From Ramazzottius varieornatus (taxonomy: Eukaryota; Tardigrada; Eutardigrada; Parachela; Ramazzottiidae): a stretch of DNA of 64,000 nucleotides. Both the position numbers and the translations under genes were made by a program. The notes under the pieces were generated by a model. The model was not told where the DNA came from. It did no database searches and saw nothing but the letters and a program-made list of their open reading frames with translations. Positions 46,111 to 58,242 of the stretch are shown here, in pieces. Every line of letters starts with the position of its first letter. Position 1 is the stretch's first letter. The stretch lies in the NCBI GenBank assembly GCA_001949185.1, contig BDGG01000001.1:2249324-2313323 (forward strand), in the 5' to 3' direction.

Positions 46111-49100
46111 CTAGAAAGACTCTTTGTGGAACTCAAAGTCGAATTCCGCACACCGAGTTCGCAAATCAGAAGCCAGGACCAGCGGACCACAATAAAACAC
46201 CGAGACCTTACCGCGCTTGCTTCGATCGATTGTCTCGAAAACCTGAAAGTACAAGATGATTGAATCAAAGCCAATGCGAGTGAATAGTGGGACACTCTGA
46301 CAGAAGAGTATCCTTACGCTTTGCCAGTTGGGTCGTCCGGGAATGGCCCGCGAGCGGATGCCGGTGATGATGTCCTTGTTGTGCTTCTCGTAGAAGATGT
46401 CCAGGGCCGTGGTCAGAGCGAAGGCATAGAGGTCCGCCATGCGAGTGGCCGCCGTAACGTATATCTGGATGTCAATCATTCGCTCTAGTTCGTTCTCCAG
46501 CGACTGGGCCAGGTCCAGTTGATCCAGAAGTTCCACGAACCACTCAATGCTGCTCTGATTGGGCACGACCCAGATGAAGTTGACCTGAAAAACCTAACAA
46601 GATTGAACCATCATGGAAATACTAAAGTTGAATAACACCATTAAAAGTTCACAGACTGCCGGTTCCTCTCTGGTTTCCATTCTGAATGAAGATGATGCCT
46701 TCGATGATATTCTGAATTATTTTCATAATTATTATTTCCTTATTATTTTGTTTCGATTTCCATGCGTCGCATATTTGGGAGGCCGACAAGCGAAATGTCC
46801 ATGATCGGCACTTCAAGAGGCGCACACCTCCAGCCAATAACAATGAGTACTTGCGCCACTTGGAAAATCAATCTTGTACATTTCGTTATCTGACCCCCCA
46901 CCTGAATAATATACTATACTTATACCTTCTTGAGATGGCTCGGCTGTCCGATGGCCAAATGAGGTGACCATTCGTGGGCGCATTCTGGACAGACGGCCTT
47001 GTCAGCTCGATGACGGTACATGATGCTTTGCAGGATGGAGGCGAAGGGTGTCACACCGATACCGGCGCAGATGAGGACGGCGTGCTCCGCGCTGAAGATC
47101 TTGCCGGAAGGTGTGCCGTAGGGACCGTCGACGTAGATGGGCACATGGAGAGCACGAACCGGCTGACCGCGGACCGACTGGCGCTTCTTGTAAAAGATCG
47201 ACTTCTTGAACTTGTTCGTGAAGGTTTCCAGCGGTATGGCAGTCTCGTTTCCTGCAGCCTTGACACCTCCACAGTTCTGCTCATGGTTCTTAAAGTAGGC
47301 GTGCAGGCGCTTGGTCCATTGGCCCAGACAACGGATGTGGACCGTCACAGCATCTGCGAAGGAAGAGCTCGTACAGTGAAAGAAATTTCCTACCGGAAGT
47401 CAGTTAACCCGGAAGTGGAAGTATTTTATCCTTTCTCGTACGAGAGAAAGCTTACCGCGGTTCTCGGGGCAGCTGCTGATGGTGAAGGGATGCCACTCGA
47501 ACCAGGCGATGTTGGGTATGTTGATGAAGATGTAGTCGCCGGGATTGTAGGTAAAAGCTGGTGGATGGTTCATGGTCAGCTGCGTAACCTGGACAGCGAA
47601 CCATATGACAGTTACGCGTACCAACCACTACCAAGGACGGTCAATACAGAAAAACAGCAGGAAACTATTAGAAGGTATGTCTGGAAACTTAAAAGCTTAC
47701 TCCGGACTGCCACAAGACGACATCCTTGATGAAGAACTCGCTGCCGAGGAGCTGACGAATGCACCGAGTCATGCTGATCTTCTCTAGAACGAAGACGGTC
47801 CCCGGGAAGACCAGAAACTTCCAGAACTTGTCGCTGTGGAGAATGAGGATGATCATGAAGGGGATGTACAGCAGATGGCTGAAGTAAAACACCTAGACGG
47901 AAACCGCTTTCATTTAACTGCGACAACAGCGATATAGGTTTGGTTTCGATTTCGGTTTGGAAGTACCTCGAAAAGGCCCGATCGACGCACAACAGCTAAC
48001 GAGCACGCGAAGATAGCGGCGTAGATGAAGACCAACGGCCAACCCAACACCGGTACGAAACCACCCTCGATCCAGCCAATGTCCGGCTTGGTGGTGAAGA
48101 GGAAGTCTGTGTAGGAGAAGTTGCCCACACCAACATCGGCCAGACATCCTGAAACCGAACAGCATAGGAAGCTGATAACCCAGTAGTACTACAATAGTTA
48201 TGGAGATGGAAGCTTACGGAAATGGATCATATGGAAGATCCAGTGACCCAACGCGCAAAACCCCACGACATAGCCGATCACTTTGTGGGCGAAGACAGCC
48301 ATGTCGATGGGAAGGTAGGGCCCGATCCTGGTTCCACGAATTAGCGTCAAGGTACGGCGGCACATGAAGATAATCAAGAGCATGCACTGGTAGTTGAGGT
48401 TTTTCCCAAAGCCCTTCGCAATGATAAAGAACGGAACACATTGCGGAACACTGATCTCATCTGCAAAAGAAAACAAGTGTTATGGCCCTGTATACACTTT
48501 GATGTTCACGTACCGTGTACGAGAGTATGCAGGTGACTGAATATGACACTGAAGCTTTACATCAGCCACCTACATACATCCATTACTTTAGTGCTCATAA
48601 GAGTTAGTATGTAGGTCCATAAAAGTATGCAGTTTATTTGTAGTCGAACTTACGGTTGACATAGGCCGCCCACAAAGTTCCCCACAAAAAGAAAAGGAAG
48701 AAGGACACAAAGTACGCGAAACTCCAGGCGAATTCCACCGGGTGATACTTCACGTAAGTTGGTGTCAAGAAGTAAGGCGGGCAAATTTGTCGCTTCTTGG
48801 GCTTTCGCTTGGCTTGTGGACCTTTCACTTCCGGTGGTTTGAAGAAACGTGAGGCACTAGAATAACAAAGCTTTTTTGTCAACATCGCAAACATACATAT
48901 TCAACCAGAAGAATAGAAGGACCATAAAGCAGAAAGACAAACTTACGATATTTGCAGTGTACTGACCCATGATGGCGACTGCTCCAGCATTAACTTCAGT
49001 TCGTCGAAACTGATAACGCCATCACCATTTGCATCCACCGTGTCGAACAGGGTCTTTGTCATGTACTCGATCTGCTGTGGACCGATAGCCAGAGCGTTGT

Positions 49101-50170
49101 CATCGATAGCAGAGGAAAGAATGGCGCTAAATTCTTTCTGATCAATACTTCCGCTCGCTAAGAAGAAGAAAACGAAGTAGCTGCGATATCGGGAATCCTA
49201 ACTAGGAAACAAGTAAAACTTCAAAAGGTTGTTTTTCCAATGATTGCGCCACTCTGGAAAAACAATCTGGTCGAATACCCAACTTATGTGAACAAACATT
49301 TTGATCTTCCCAAAATATCGTAGTTCTTTGCCGGCTCGTCAAGATACTTCCCCAATGAATTATTACTGCTTGGCGAGATCAAATGTGTAATTTTCTGAAT
49401 ACTGAGGGACTTACCGTCAGCGTCGTAGACGTCGAAGATGAACTTGAGTTTCTGGCAGACGCAGGCGTGAGTAAGGATGGACAGCTGTTTCAGGAGTTCG
49501 CCAACCGTGATGTAGCCCTTACTCTTTGTATCAAAAATGGCAAAAACTCGATCCAGGTAGTATTGCTACAAGAAGTAGAAAAAAGCGATGCCTAGGCGTG
49601 GATGAAACTAAAGTTAGTATAATACAATAGTACTCACATGCTCAGTTTCCAAAATCTTCTTCAAGGTGGCTTTGTCAATGTGGGCATCGTTGGCCATTCC
49701 TCCGGTACGGCTCTCCACCCACTTGAGCCATTTCTGATCTTCCTCCGTGCTGTAATTAAGTAAAAACTGGAGTAGTGAAGAGGGAGCGTTCGTCTGAACA
49801 ATCAAGGCAATCAGCCGGACATTGGTCAACAACTCTAAATCATCAGCAGTCGAGTTTTAAAGCTGTCGGTTTTCTTACTTTTGTGGTCGATGCTGATGCT
49901 GGTGATCGTGGCCATCTCCATGTGCAGATCCATTGGAAGACGGCTGGAGGGAAACAGCATCCGGTTGGTGCAACTTCCTCAGATGTTGATGCTTGGCCAG
50001 CTGACGTCCCGGAACAGCCAGGAAATCCACCGCTTCTGCCTGCTCCACGTCGGGCTCTGCCGGAGTGGCTTCTAAAAGTATCAACGTGGTTAGCTGCTCG
50101 GTTCAAACTCAGTTTTGTAGCAGTGATAATTACTCCATCTTTTGCTCAGACTTTTGACGATCCTGGACAT
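46111..50170 (-). CDS. NOX5: NADPH oxidase 5-like, EF-hand calcium-regulated
   Basis: About 13 exons, stop 46111; the start is placed at 50170 (MSRIVK) or later. The N-terminal exon has an Ala/Glu/His-rich stretch (GDGHDHQHQHRPQ) spliced to NTEEDQKWLKWV, the start of the EF-hand region. The haem domain has paired His in AHKVIGYVVGFCALGHWIFH and later membrane helices. The FAD site is YNPGDYIFINIPNIAWFEWH then PFTISSCPE. The NADPH site is YVDGPYGTPSGKIFSAEHAV, LICAGIGVTPFASILQSIMY. The C-terminus gives GRPNWQS, VSVFYCGP and ends EFDFEFHKESF, as in NOX5. It transfers electrons from NADPH across a membrane to O2, activated by Ca2+. Two introns carry the MITE-like element. Confidence 0.93.
46809..46880. 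mobile_element. MITE-like element, copy 5 (NOX5 intron)
   Basis: Shortened left end CACTTCAAGAGGCGCA; right end TTGCGCCACTTGGAAAATCA then ATCTTGTACA. The core shares CCAGCCAAT with copy 4. Confidence 0.65.
49227..49276. mobile_element. MITE-like element, copy 6, internally deleted (NOX5 intron)
   Basis: Left AGGTTGTTTTTCCAA is followed almost at once by the right end TTGCGCCACTCTGGAAAAAC then AATCTGGTCGA. The middle is missing. Confidence 0.65.
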
Positions 50171-51443
50171 CTTCGAGGCAGAAGTGACGACGACGGTGGA
50201 TCGTGATAGCAAAACGAATAATCGACGTGGGCCTAGAAGAAAGACTCGTACTCATCCACACTGCTTCTTGGACATCCACATTGCTTCTTGGACGAGCTCT
50301 ATACTAGAAGGCTGAACGATGTCCAAGAGAAACAGAAGATAACGGGAGACGGATTTTCCCCGAAGTGCGGCTTCCGTGAATTCAAACTACTAAAAGCCTT
50401 CCCTTTTGTTCGGAAGTTGTGTAACGTGACGTCATGCAAGGCCCGCCCCTCTTAAATCAACAGGTATCTCTAGTAGGTAATGTCATTTTGAGACTTCCTA
50501 CTGCTGAAACGGCAGTTTGATTGTCGCAGAGCATCCGGTTTCGATCCTCCGACCATGATTGGTTCTTTTAGGAGCTACCGGAGAAAAAATCAAGGAGCAA
50601 AATCTGTTGTGGACAACGCGGACCGCACTGAAGGGGAAACTTAGATCAGGTGGCGTTATGACTGCGATCGGTTTATGTCACATTTATATAACACTCTGGT
50701 TACCACCATGCTTGTTGTGAGCACAACACAACACTTTTTCTCTCCCCACAATTCCAACTCTGCCCGGTTTGGATCAAACTGTTTTCCTTTGCATGATCTG
50801 TGGTCTTATGATCGAAACGCAGCTGTTGGCCACTGGTCAGCATAACTCCGGCAACGCGGGAAAAAACCTACGAATTCCGGTAGTTTCGATGATATTTCAG
50901 GTTTTGACTTTTTACTCGATGTACAGATCAATCATCCGTTCAGAAAAAACCGAAACACTGAGGAGAGTTTCCTTTACCGAATCTAAGCCTGGGACGAATT
51001 TGGTTATTATCGGTGCGTCCAGAAAGAAATCAAAATGGCCTGGGCGACTTTCTCCAAGTTGGCCTTCACGGCCTGCAAATCTTCCACATTTCGAAATTCT
51101 GAGAATTCCCTATTGGCTGATTTGGGTCACGCCTTCCCTTTTTCACCAGTTAAAGTTCTGTGCTCACAACGAGCGCGCTGGTAATCTGCCGACACGAAAA
51201 GCTTGGTAATTTAATCAGAGTGATAACATCCATACGAGGCACACACAACGTACGGTAATAATAAACAAGAAAACTTCCGGGTATAATAGTTCGCTACGGA
51301 CTTTGCGTTGTACTTCATGACACAAGGTGAGTTTTTCAGATAGATCAACGATAAAGAGGACGTGCAAGGGGACAAGTCAGGTAAGATCGTCTAAATTATT
51401 CCCCTTGGAACTGGAGTGAAACAGCCATCGAACTTAGACCTGA
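50171..51443. other. Intergenic between NOX5 and aquaglyceroporin
   Basis: Holds the NOX5 promoter. A two-unit 20-bp tandem repeat lies at 50252-50292. A 146-codon plus-strand frame at 50769-51209 lacks motifs and is not supported. One CCGGAAGT octamer at 51273. Confidence 0.4.
50252..50292. repeat. Two-unit 20-bp tandem repeat
   Basis: CATCCACACTGCTTCTTGGA is followed directly by the same unit with one change (CACATT). It sits about 80 bp upstream of the proposed NOX5 start. Confidence 0.8.
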
Positions 51444-52972
51444 TCAAGACTGATGAGTATATCTTTCACCCTGTCGGAGTGTTCTACTCCGTACATTCTT
51501 GGCACCGTTTCTGGGTCGCTCGTAAGCAGCGTTCTCCACGAAAGTCACTCTTGGCTGGACATCCATTTCGAGCGTGACGCTCTCCATCTTACCTTCGTTA
51601 GCCGGCGGCCAGTTGCTTCCGATGCACGATTGATACAGGATTGCTCCGAGCAAGGCTCCAAAGTGTGGTCCCACAACCGGTACCCAAAACCAGCTGTAGT
51701 TCCTGTGGCTGAACGGTGCGTCACCCCATCCGGCCAGCGCTACATTTATCCGAAAGGTGACGTTGCCCTATCTCGATCACCTCTGGTTATCGAATACCCG
51801 TCTTACCTGTGAAGATCCGCGGGGCGAGGTCGCGAGCCGGGTTGATTGGGTAGCCTATAATCCCAGAACATTTCCATTCAGGTAAGTCTGCGTAATCAGC
51901 AAGTCGAAGTCACCGAGACACAAGGCAAGTACAACCTGGCTTACCACAGTTATAGCCAAAGCTCATGCCGATCGCCATAACCAGGAGACCTATCACTATA
52001 GGTGCAGTTCCTTTTGGCGGAGCCAGATTGTATTCATCCAGCAAAGCGAGAAGAACTATCATCAGGAAGCACGTGACAAAAATCTGAAGATCAGCAAGAA
52101 GAGAGCCAACATTTCAGTGTACTTCTCTCGAGTACTACTTTGTGGCAACTCAAAATGGAGGAGCCAAAAGTGATTCTCGCCTGATCAACGAATCCATTTT
52201 GCCAGCTGATATGGGGCTGCGGATAAGACGCCCATATTCCTGCGGTGGCGTTAGGCAAAGCTGGATCTGTGATCCTCCGACCGCCGTCCAGATGAACGAG
52301 AGCATCGTAGTAGATGCCAAAGACCAACGCCGAGCCGCACAAGCATCCGAGATACTGAGCACCCAAGTACGCCGGAAGTCGGCGCCACTGTAGCTTCCCC
52401 AAACAACAAAAAGTGACGCTGATTGCCGGGTTAAGGTGCCCGCCTAAAACAAACCCACAAGTACGGTCCAAGAGAAAAACTCGATGTTCCTATCTGAACG
52501 ACGGACATGAAAAGTAGTAATAGTTGACAATTCTATAATAAAAAATTGGCTCAAGTTCTTTCTAGACACACTGCCACCTGAAATTCCGACGGAAAGGTAC
52601 ATCCCGAAAGCGACAGCGAGACCGTAGGCAATATTGATGCTGAAGAAGTTGTTTGCGGTTCCTGAGCTAAGGACCACTTCAGCGACAGCGCCATTTCCGA
52701 TCATCTAAAAATCACCGCAGCAAATGGTAATTCGATCGCTTTCAGCCGAAGTCACAGTCTGTTCAGCACGTTTTGATTCAATAAAATTCCAATATTCCGT
52801 TTTCTTGACGCCATCATGTCCTTCTCAATGGCCAGTAATGACTGCAAGTACTTACGATCAGAACAAATGTACCAAGAAATTCCGCCAAGGCCTGCCGCGC
52901 CAAAGTGTTCTCGACACGAGTCCATCGATCAACTTTGCCAAGAAGTCCTTCTTGCTCTCCCTCGTCCATCAT
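51444..52972 (-). CDS. Aquaglyceroporin (GLP-type aquaporin)
   Basis: About five exons, start 52972 ([20 protein letters not shown]), stop 51444. Membrane channel for water and glycerol. Helix 1 is [20 protein letters not shown], helix 2 [17 protein letters not shown]. The first pore loop is GHLNPAIS, the second [14 protein letters not shown]. Asp after the second NPA box (NPARD) is the mark of glycerol-conducting aquaporins such as AQP3/7/9/10. Further segments are [35 protein letters not shown] and [19 protein letters not shown]. The extracellular loop is long ([20 protein letters not shown]). The cytosolic tail is about 55 residues, Arg-rich. Intact as read. Confidence 0.93.
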
Positions 52973-54317
52973 CGACCACTAGTTTGCATACAGCTTTGCC
53001 CCACTACTTGATAAGTTTTTTCAATCCACGAAATAGTCTCCTGCCAACCGCAGCTGAATAAAGAATAGACGACTGTGGTTAGGAAGTCGTGTTTATCTTG
53101 CTGGCGACAGATAAGGACAAATGTGCCGTCGACAGGAACATAAAGGGATGATCGATGGGAAACTATAGCCCCTTCTGAAAACAGGAAGGTCTCAGGTCTG
53201 TCTTTCATTCGTCCTCTACATCTACTTTGTCCCATATGGATAACTTACACTTATCATTTCTATGCTTTTCAGTTCGGCCATCACTCGGAGTCCGACCTCC
53301 CGTAGCAAGCAGAGTAGGCTGGACGAATGGGCATGACAGGTAAATCGGACACCGCACATGCTAGGCTGCAGGACGTCATCGTGGTACTAACAAATAGATG
53401 TGTGGCTGACTCAAGCACCATGGCCGAACGGCTAACTTCGCTTCATAATACCCTGTACACTTCAAACCGAGAAGGTGTGAATATCTCGGGAGCTGACCGA
53501 CGCTTGTTAACCTTTCTAGTGGTCGCGTGTCCGTTAGGGGGTAGTTTATAAATTGCTATTGCACTCTTCGGTATGACGCTTTTGGTTAGCTCGAGTTCCA
53601 CCGCCACAATGGAAGCCAGTAAGCACTCCTGAATAACATATGAGCCCAGCACTCTCGTTGACGTGAGATGCTTCTGCATAAAATATTCCATCCACAAGAC
53701 CTGCTACAAGGCAAACAGAAAGACCGTTACGTATTCCGCGTTCGTTGGATAACGATTAGTGAGAGCAAACAGGAAGACCGGCCTTTGTGTCGCTTCTTTG
53801 TCCACGGAAGAATTTTTGATATGTGCACATGTTTTCCCACATTGACTATTTACGAGGCACTGCCTATTATTGATGCGCCGTGACGTCTGTATTTTGTTCC
53901 TAACTCTGTCAGGCCTTGTTTCGCGGTGGAAAGCACATTGAAAAGTTGCTCGAGCGTCTTCCGAAAGGAACGGGAGACGACAGACAAAGCTCACGGAGCG
54001 GTCGGGCACCTGAATACAACGACCTAGCGGAGATACTGAACCAGTGTATGTGCAGGCCGATGACGGTTTGTCAAGTATGCTCGCCCTTGCCTCATTAACT
54101 CTTTTCGGTCCAAATCTAGAAACCAGAGTAAGGTTTCAAACGCACTTTACAAATCCGGTTCACGCGCAAGTCACTTTGAAAAGCGTCAGAGGTACATCAA
54201 CATTGAAAATTCAAAGACAACAAGAAACGAAGGCAGATGGGGAAGAGAAAAGGGGCTCTCTGCTGAGAGGGACTTTGCTGTTTATCCAAGAGCTCAACAG
54301 TTGACCGATTTGCTTTG
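52973..54317. other. Intergenic, no supported gene
   Basis: Upstream of the aquaglyceroporin. One plus-strand stretch near 53913-54045 (ALFRGGKHIEKLLERLPKGT then GDDRQSSRSGRAPEYNDLAE) follows a CAG acceptor and looks protein-like, but no neighbouring exons were found. It may be a gene relic. Nothing else recognised. Confidence 0.35.
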
Positions 54318-56114
54318 TTACACATCTATAGAGCTTTGTGGCGAATAATCAGCCGGAAGTAGCCTCTGCTGAGAGTTGGCTTGTGGAAAATCACTTTCTA
54401 TGGGTACATCGGGCGAACTTTGTGGGTCTGTGGTTGTCGGAGGACGCGGAACTGAGCTGATGATCGCGTGATGCTTTCTCCCACGGAAGCTCGACACATT
54501 TTCATTCTTGATAAAGAACCCGGCGAAGGCCAACGATAATTCCAGGATCCCCACTCCAATCTGGATCATGTTGAGGGTTAAGGTAACCTGCGGGTAATGG
54601 GAAAATCAGGGGATTATAATTTGATCATCCCAATATTCGATGCACCTTCAACAAATCTAATAAATGCTCGCACGGAAGGCAATCCTCAGAGGGCGAAAAC
54701 TCTTAGGATGTCTTTTTATTGAAAAGCTTTACTCCGCCCTTCAGCCAGAGTATGCGCAGATGGACTTATCTCAAGCGTGGGAAAGATGGTCATCGCTCGA
54801 AACTTGAGAGATTTCGGAAAAACAGACTGATCAGAGTTGGCTGCATCGGTTGATTGATTGGATGAGTGATGTCCGAGCCTTACGTACCAGTACTGGTCCT
54901 TTGATGTAGTCTAGATGCTCTTCGTAGAAAGCCCACCATAGCGATAAGACGTAGACGAGGTAACCTGTCACGCCCAGGAGGCTGGACGACATAAGGACCG
55001 CCACCGCGTTGAGGATCTTGAGGACCCGGAAGTGTTCTGTCAGATCGGGCAGGTACGATCCCGTTACAAATTTCCCCGCGCCGATACACAATACACCTTG
55101 GACAATGTAGGTAATGGCGGCGATGATACCTGTAAACAGAACCACGACGATCATTTCCATTCAGACCCACTTCACCGTCACTTTGTCCACGGCCCTATCG
55201 ACCTGAGAAGTATTGACGAGTAATTAAAAGCAGAATAGGGAGATGGGTACTTACCAATGGCGCTTTTGGCCAGTGTAGGAGCGTCGTAGTGCCAGTCATA
55301 GATAGTGTATTGTTGGCACATAAAGTTCACTGCAAAAGCCCAAACAATCGTTTAGGGAAATGTCAATACATCAGCGACCATTTGTCGCTGGATGGCTACC
55401 ATACATGATACTGCTCTACGTTAGCCTAGTTATAGATTCGCCCATTCAACTGCCACTGAAAAGGGAAGGAAGCTCAATCGTTAAAAAGAAAGCCATCGAC
55501 AAGCAAGCCTCTCCGAGCCATTTACTCTGGATAATTGTCCAGAAGAGACTTTACTACGAGCCCATTGCGTCGCTGTGAGTGGGAAGGGACCTCATAAAAA
55601 AGTTGGTGGACCGAAATGATATGATGACGTGTTTCCAACGGAGAAAACTATTTTGGACGACTTTCAAAAACAACTGTCCAAAATTAGAATGATTTTTGTA
55701 TGAGAACATGCACCTGTGTTGGTGATATTTTCCAAGTCCATCGATTTACTCGACTAAATTTCTCATACGTGGGTTTGTACGGATATACAGTAGCAAGGAA
55801 AAGTGAAAAATGAAGTATGTTGTTATCCTTCCATTCAGAAGGGTCAAGTGCTTACCTCCAATCTGAACTAGGAAAGCCAAGATGCCCAAGAAGATGTGGC
55901 CAATACCCAACACATGAAGGTAGTCCGCTGTGCGCATCTGAACCATCGAGCCGAATTTGTGTCGGGACGCTACCCGGCATGCTTCTACCCTCCAGAAGTA
56001 CGGCGAGGCTTTTGTGTATCTTCTGGCTTTGGTCAAGAGCCGAACGCGCGTACCCAGATTGTTTTGACTAGCGTCGCCATACGACTCCTTATCAAGCGAC
56101 GACGGTTCCAGCAT
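54318..56114 (-). CDS. Four-transmembrane protein of unknown family (MS4A-like topology)
   Basis: Four coding exons, start placed at 56114 (MLEPSSLDKESYGDASQNNL), stop 54318. After a 65-residue basic cytosolic N-terminus come four hydrophobic segments: LHVLGIGHIFLGILAFLVQI, SAIGIIAAITYIVQGVLCIG, LNAVAVLMSSSLLGVTGYLV with YVLSLWW, and MIQIGVGILELSLAFAGFFI. The first extracellular loop has FMCQQYTIYDWHYDAPTLAK. The C-terminal tail is Pro/Ser-rich. Layout and the 'GIGHIFLGI' first helix resemble MS4A and related tetraspan proteins, but there is no sure match. The first-helix exon joins the loop exon through Gly-Val. Confidence 0.75.
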
Positions 56115-58242
56115 CAAGTCCTTCGGGGAGTTATGTAGTAGGCAAGAAGGCTCACGACAGTCCCGGCAGTGATACGGCCCAGTAAGCGGCAAAGTGGGCA
56201 GATGCGTACACACGACCACCACGACGGTTGCTGATTAGCACATGGGGGAAGAAGGAAGCGGAAGTAGGAACTGTATCAATAATCGAGCTTGTTCCTCTGT
56301 TGACCGAAGCCGCATTTGTCCACACAATTTCCATGTAAATAAACCGGCGCGATGAGCCTAAACTCTGCACACTGCCAAAGCTCAAACGATGCCTGCTGAT
56401 GGTGGCGAGGAAGAATCGAATTGAAGGATGGAAAGTCCCCAATTGTTCAATCAAGCTTGTGGTCGTAATGACAGTGTAATTCAAGGATGACAGAATGGCA
56501 GGGGCTTATAAATATTACGTGAGGCTCGTTTGATGAAGTAGGAATGCGGTCTGTACGCGGAAGCAGCTCTTCCCTCTTTTTGTCAGCAAGGATTCCCCGC
56601 AACTGCGAGTTAGCTGTCAGTAAATCAGTTAAGCGCTAACCATACATTAGATGCTGCTGACAGCCCGGAAACGGATAACAAGTCAATTATCCCAAAAACT
56701 CTGTCCTTTTCAACCGCATCAATCAGGCAAACTTTTCCAGCCTGCATGATGATGCTAGCTAAGGCCAACTACATTGATGAACCAAACAAGGCGCCATACA
56801 ACCACCCACAACATTTCCGATTTGGTCGATCATCAGAGGGAAGAGTCGACGAGGAAAGACTGACAAGCCGATAAACCAGTCAGGAAACCCAATAATGCCC
56901 TGACAAAGCTCCCCAACTTGTTCAACAGCACCCACAGAGCAACTTGTCATGCAAATCCTGGTTGTAGGAGCCACTCAATTTGCGAGTCAAACGGGCGGTC
57001 GTTCAGCTTCAGTTGACGCAGACCAAACCTCACCATAGACTTACAGGTCCGAAAAGCAACACAAAAACTACCCATGTATGACGTCGCTCTGGATTTAGTG
57101 GATTCACACTGTCATCCGACTAAGTGGCTCTAATGAAGCTCAGTAGATTACTGAGTGCAACCATGCAGTTCACACACCAAGGGACCGTTTGTCGAAGGAG
57201 CTAGACGTTCCTTCGACGATCTGTCGAAAGACCGGACGACATCCTGGTAGTCCCTAATCCTGTTTAAAATCTTCCCTGCTTTTTCCTGTAGTCAACATTA
57301 GGCGCTAGGCCGTTGCATGACGCCACCAACTGTTTCTTTGCGGAGGCGGAAAAAGCAGCGCTTCATGGCATATTGGAGCCAATTTGCCATCGACGTACCT
57401 GTATGTGGAGGTCGATCGCTCGATGCTCCCTTTTCCACAAGCCCTAATATAAAGACAACATGTTCGAAAATTCTGCCGAGCATCGATATTAATCCGAATG
57501 ATAGAATAGGTTGTAAGGAAAAGAGTCATCCGCCCTTGCAGATATTAATCAAAGGACGCAGAACAATGTGGTCATCGGAAGGAGGAATCTCAACTGTTGA
57601 CAGCAGAACTTACGTGGGCATCGGTGTGCTAAGCGACGCCCCGGGATTACTTAGACAAGGCATCTGATGACTGCTTCTTCCGGTGACATCAAATTGAATA
57701 ATTCAAATTACAATATGGTTCAGCGTTAAATGTCGCGGACCTAACGCATGCGTAGCTGGAACCTCCGCTATTGCAGTATGGCTTGACCAAACCACATCCT
57801 CAAACCGAAAGTTCTCTGTAGTTCCATCGGCGCAGTAGTCTGAAAAACCGAAACAGACAGATATCGAGGACAGTTACTTGAACCTTCAACTGTTATAGAA
57901 TGATCAATGAACAATGAATGAACAACACGCGCGGTTCTCGGGCGCGCAGCATACGCCCTCTTCAGGTGGACGCTTTCTTTTGATCGGGTTCCTCGAAATT
58001 AGCCTTGGCCGTTCAAGACCCCAATCTGGCAAAAGTCACTTTGCCTTCAGCGATACCACCTAAAGATACAGTATTATGAAAACGATATTTGGAAATTTGA
58101 AGGGAAAAATCAATTTTCAGACTTCATACTTCTTCCAGATCGGTTTTTAACATCGTGCAGTGGCTTTAAAATTTTCGCATGGCATTGATAACTTGTTGTG
58201 AAAGCCGGACCAAGTGTTTTGGGTTTCGAAAGCGAGACCTGT
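56115..58242. other. Gene-poor region
   Basis: About 2.1 kb. Frames of 60-116 codons on both strands near 56759-56974 and 57298-57667 show no motif and overlap each other on opposite strands. Possible 3' exons of the unknown gene at 58243-59672 may lie here, for example GGIAEGKVTFARLGS after an acceptor near 58062, but the chain was not resolved. Confidence 0.35.

Noticed and set aside
46974-47729. 251-codon plus-strand frame
   Set aside because: Lies opposite the FAD/NADPH exons of NOX5; the minus strand carries diagnostic motifs and splice sites, so this is a shadow.
50769-51209. 146-codon plus-strand frame between NOX5 and aquaglyceroporin
   Set aside because: Composition and lack of conserved patterns suggest chance; no acceptor or poly(A) context found.
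53704-54009. Minus-strand 101-codon frame with near-duplicate CAAACAGAAAGACCG words
   Set aside because: Short direct repeat about 70 bp apart is real but the frame has no protein-like features.
57298-57667. Overlapping plus and minus frames of 60-116 codons
   Set aside because: Neither strand shows motifs or consistent splice sites; cannot choose between them.
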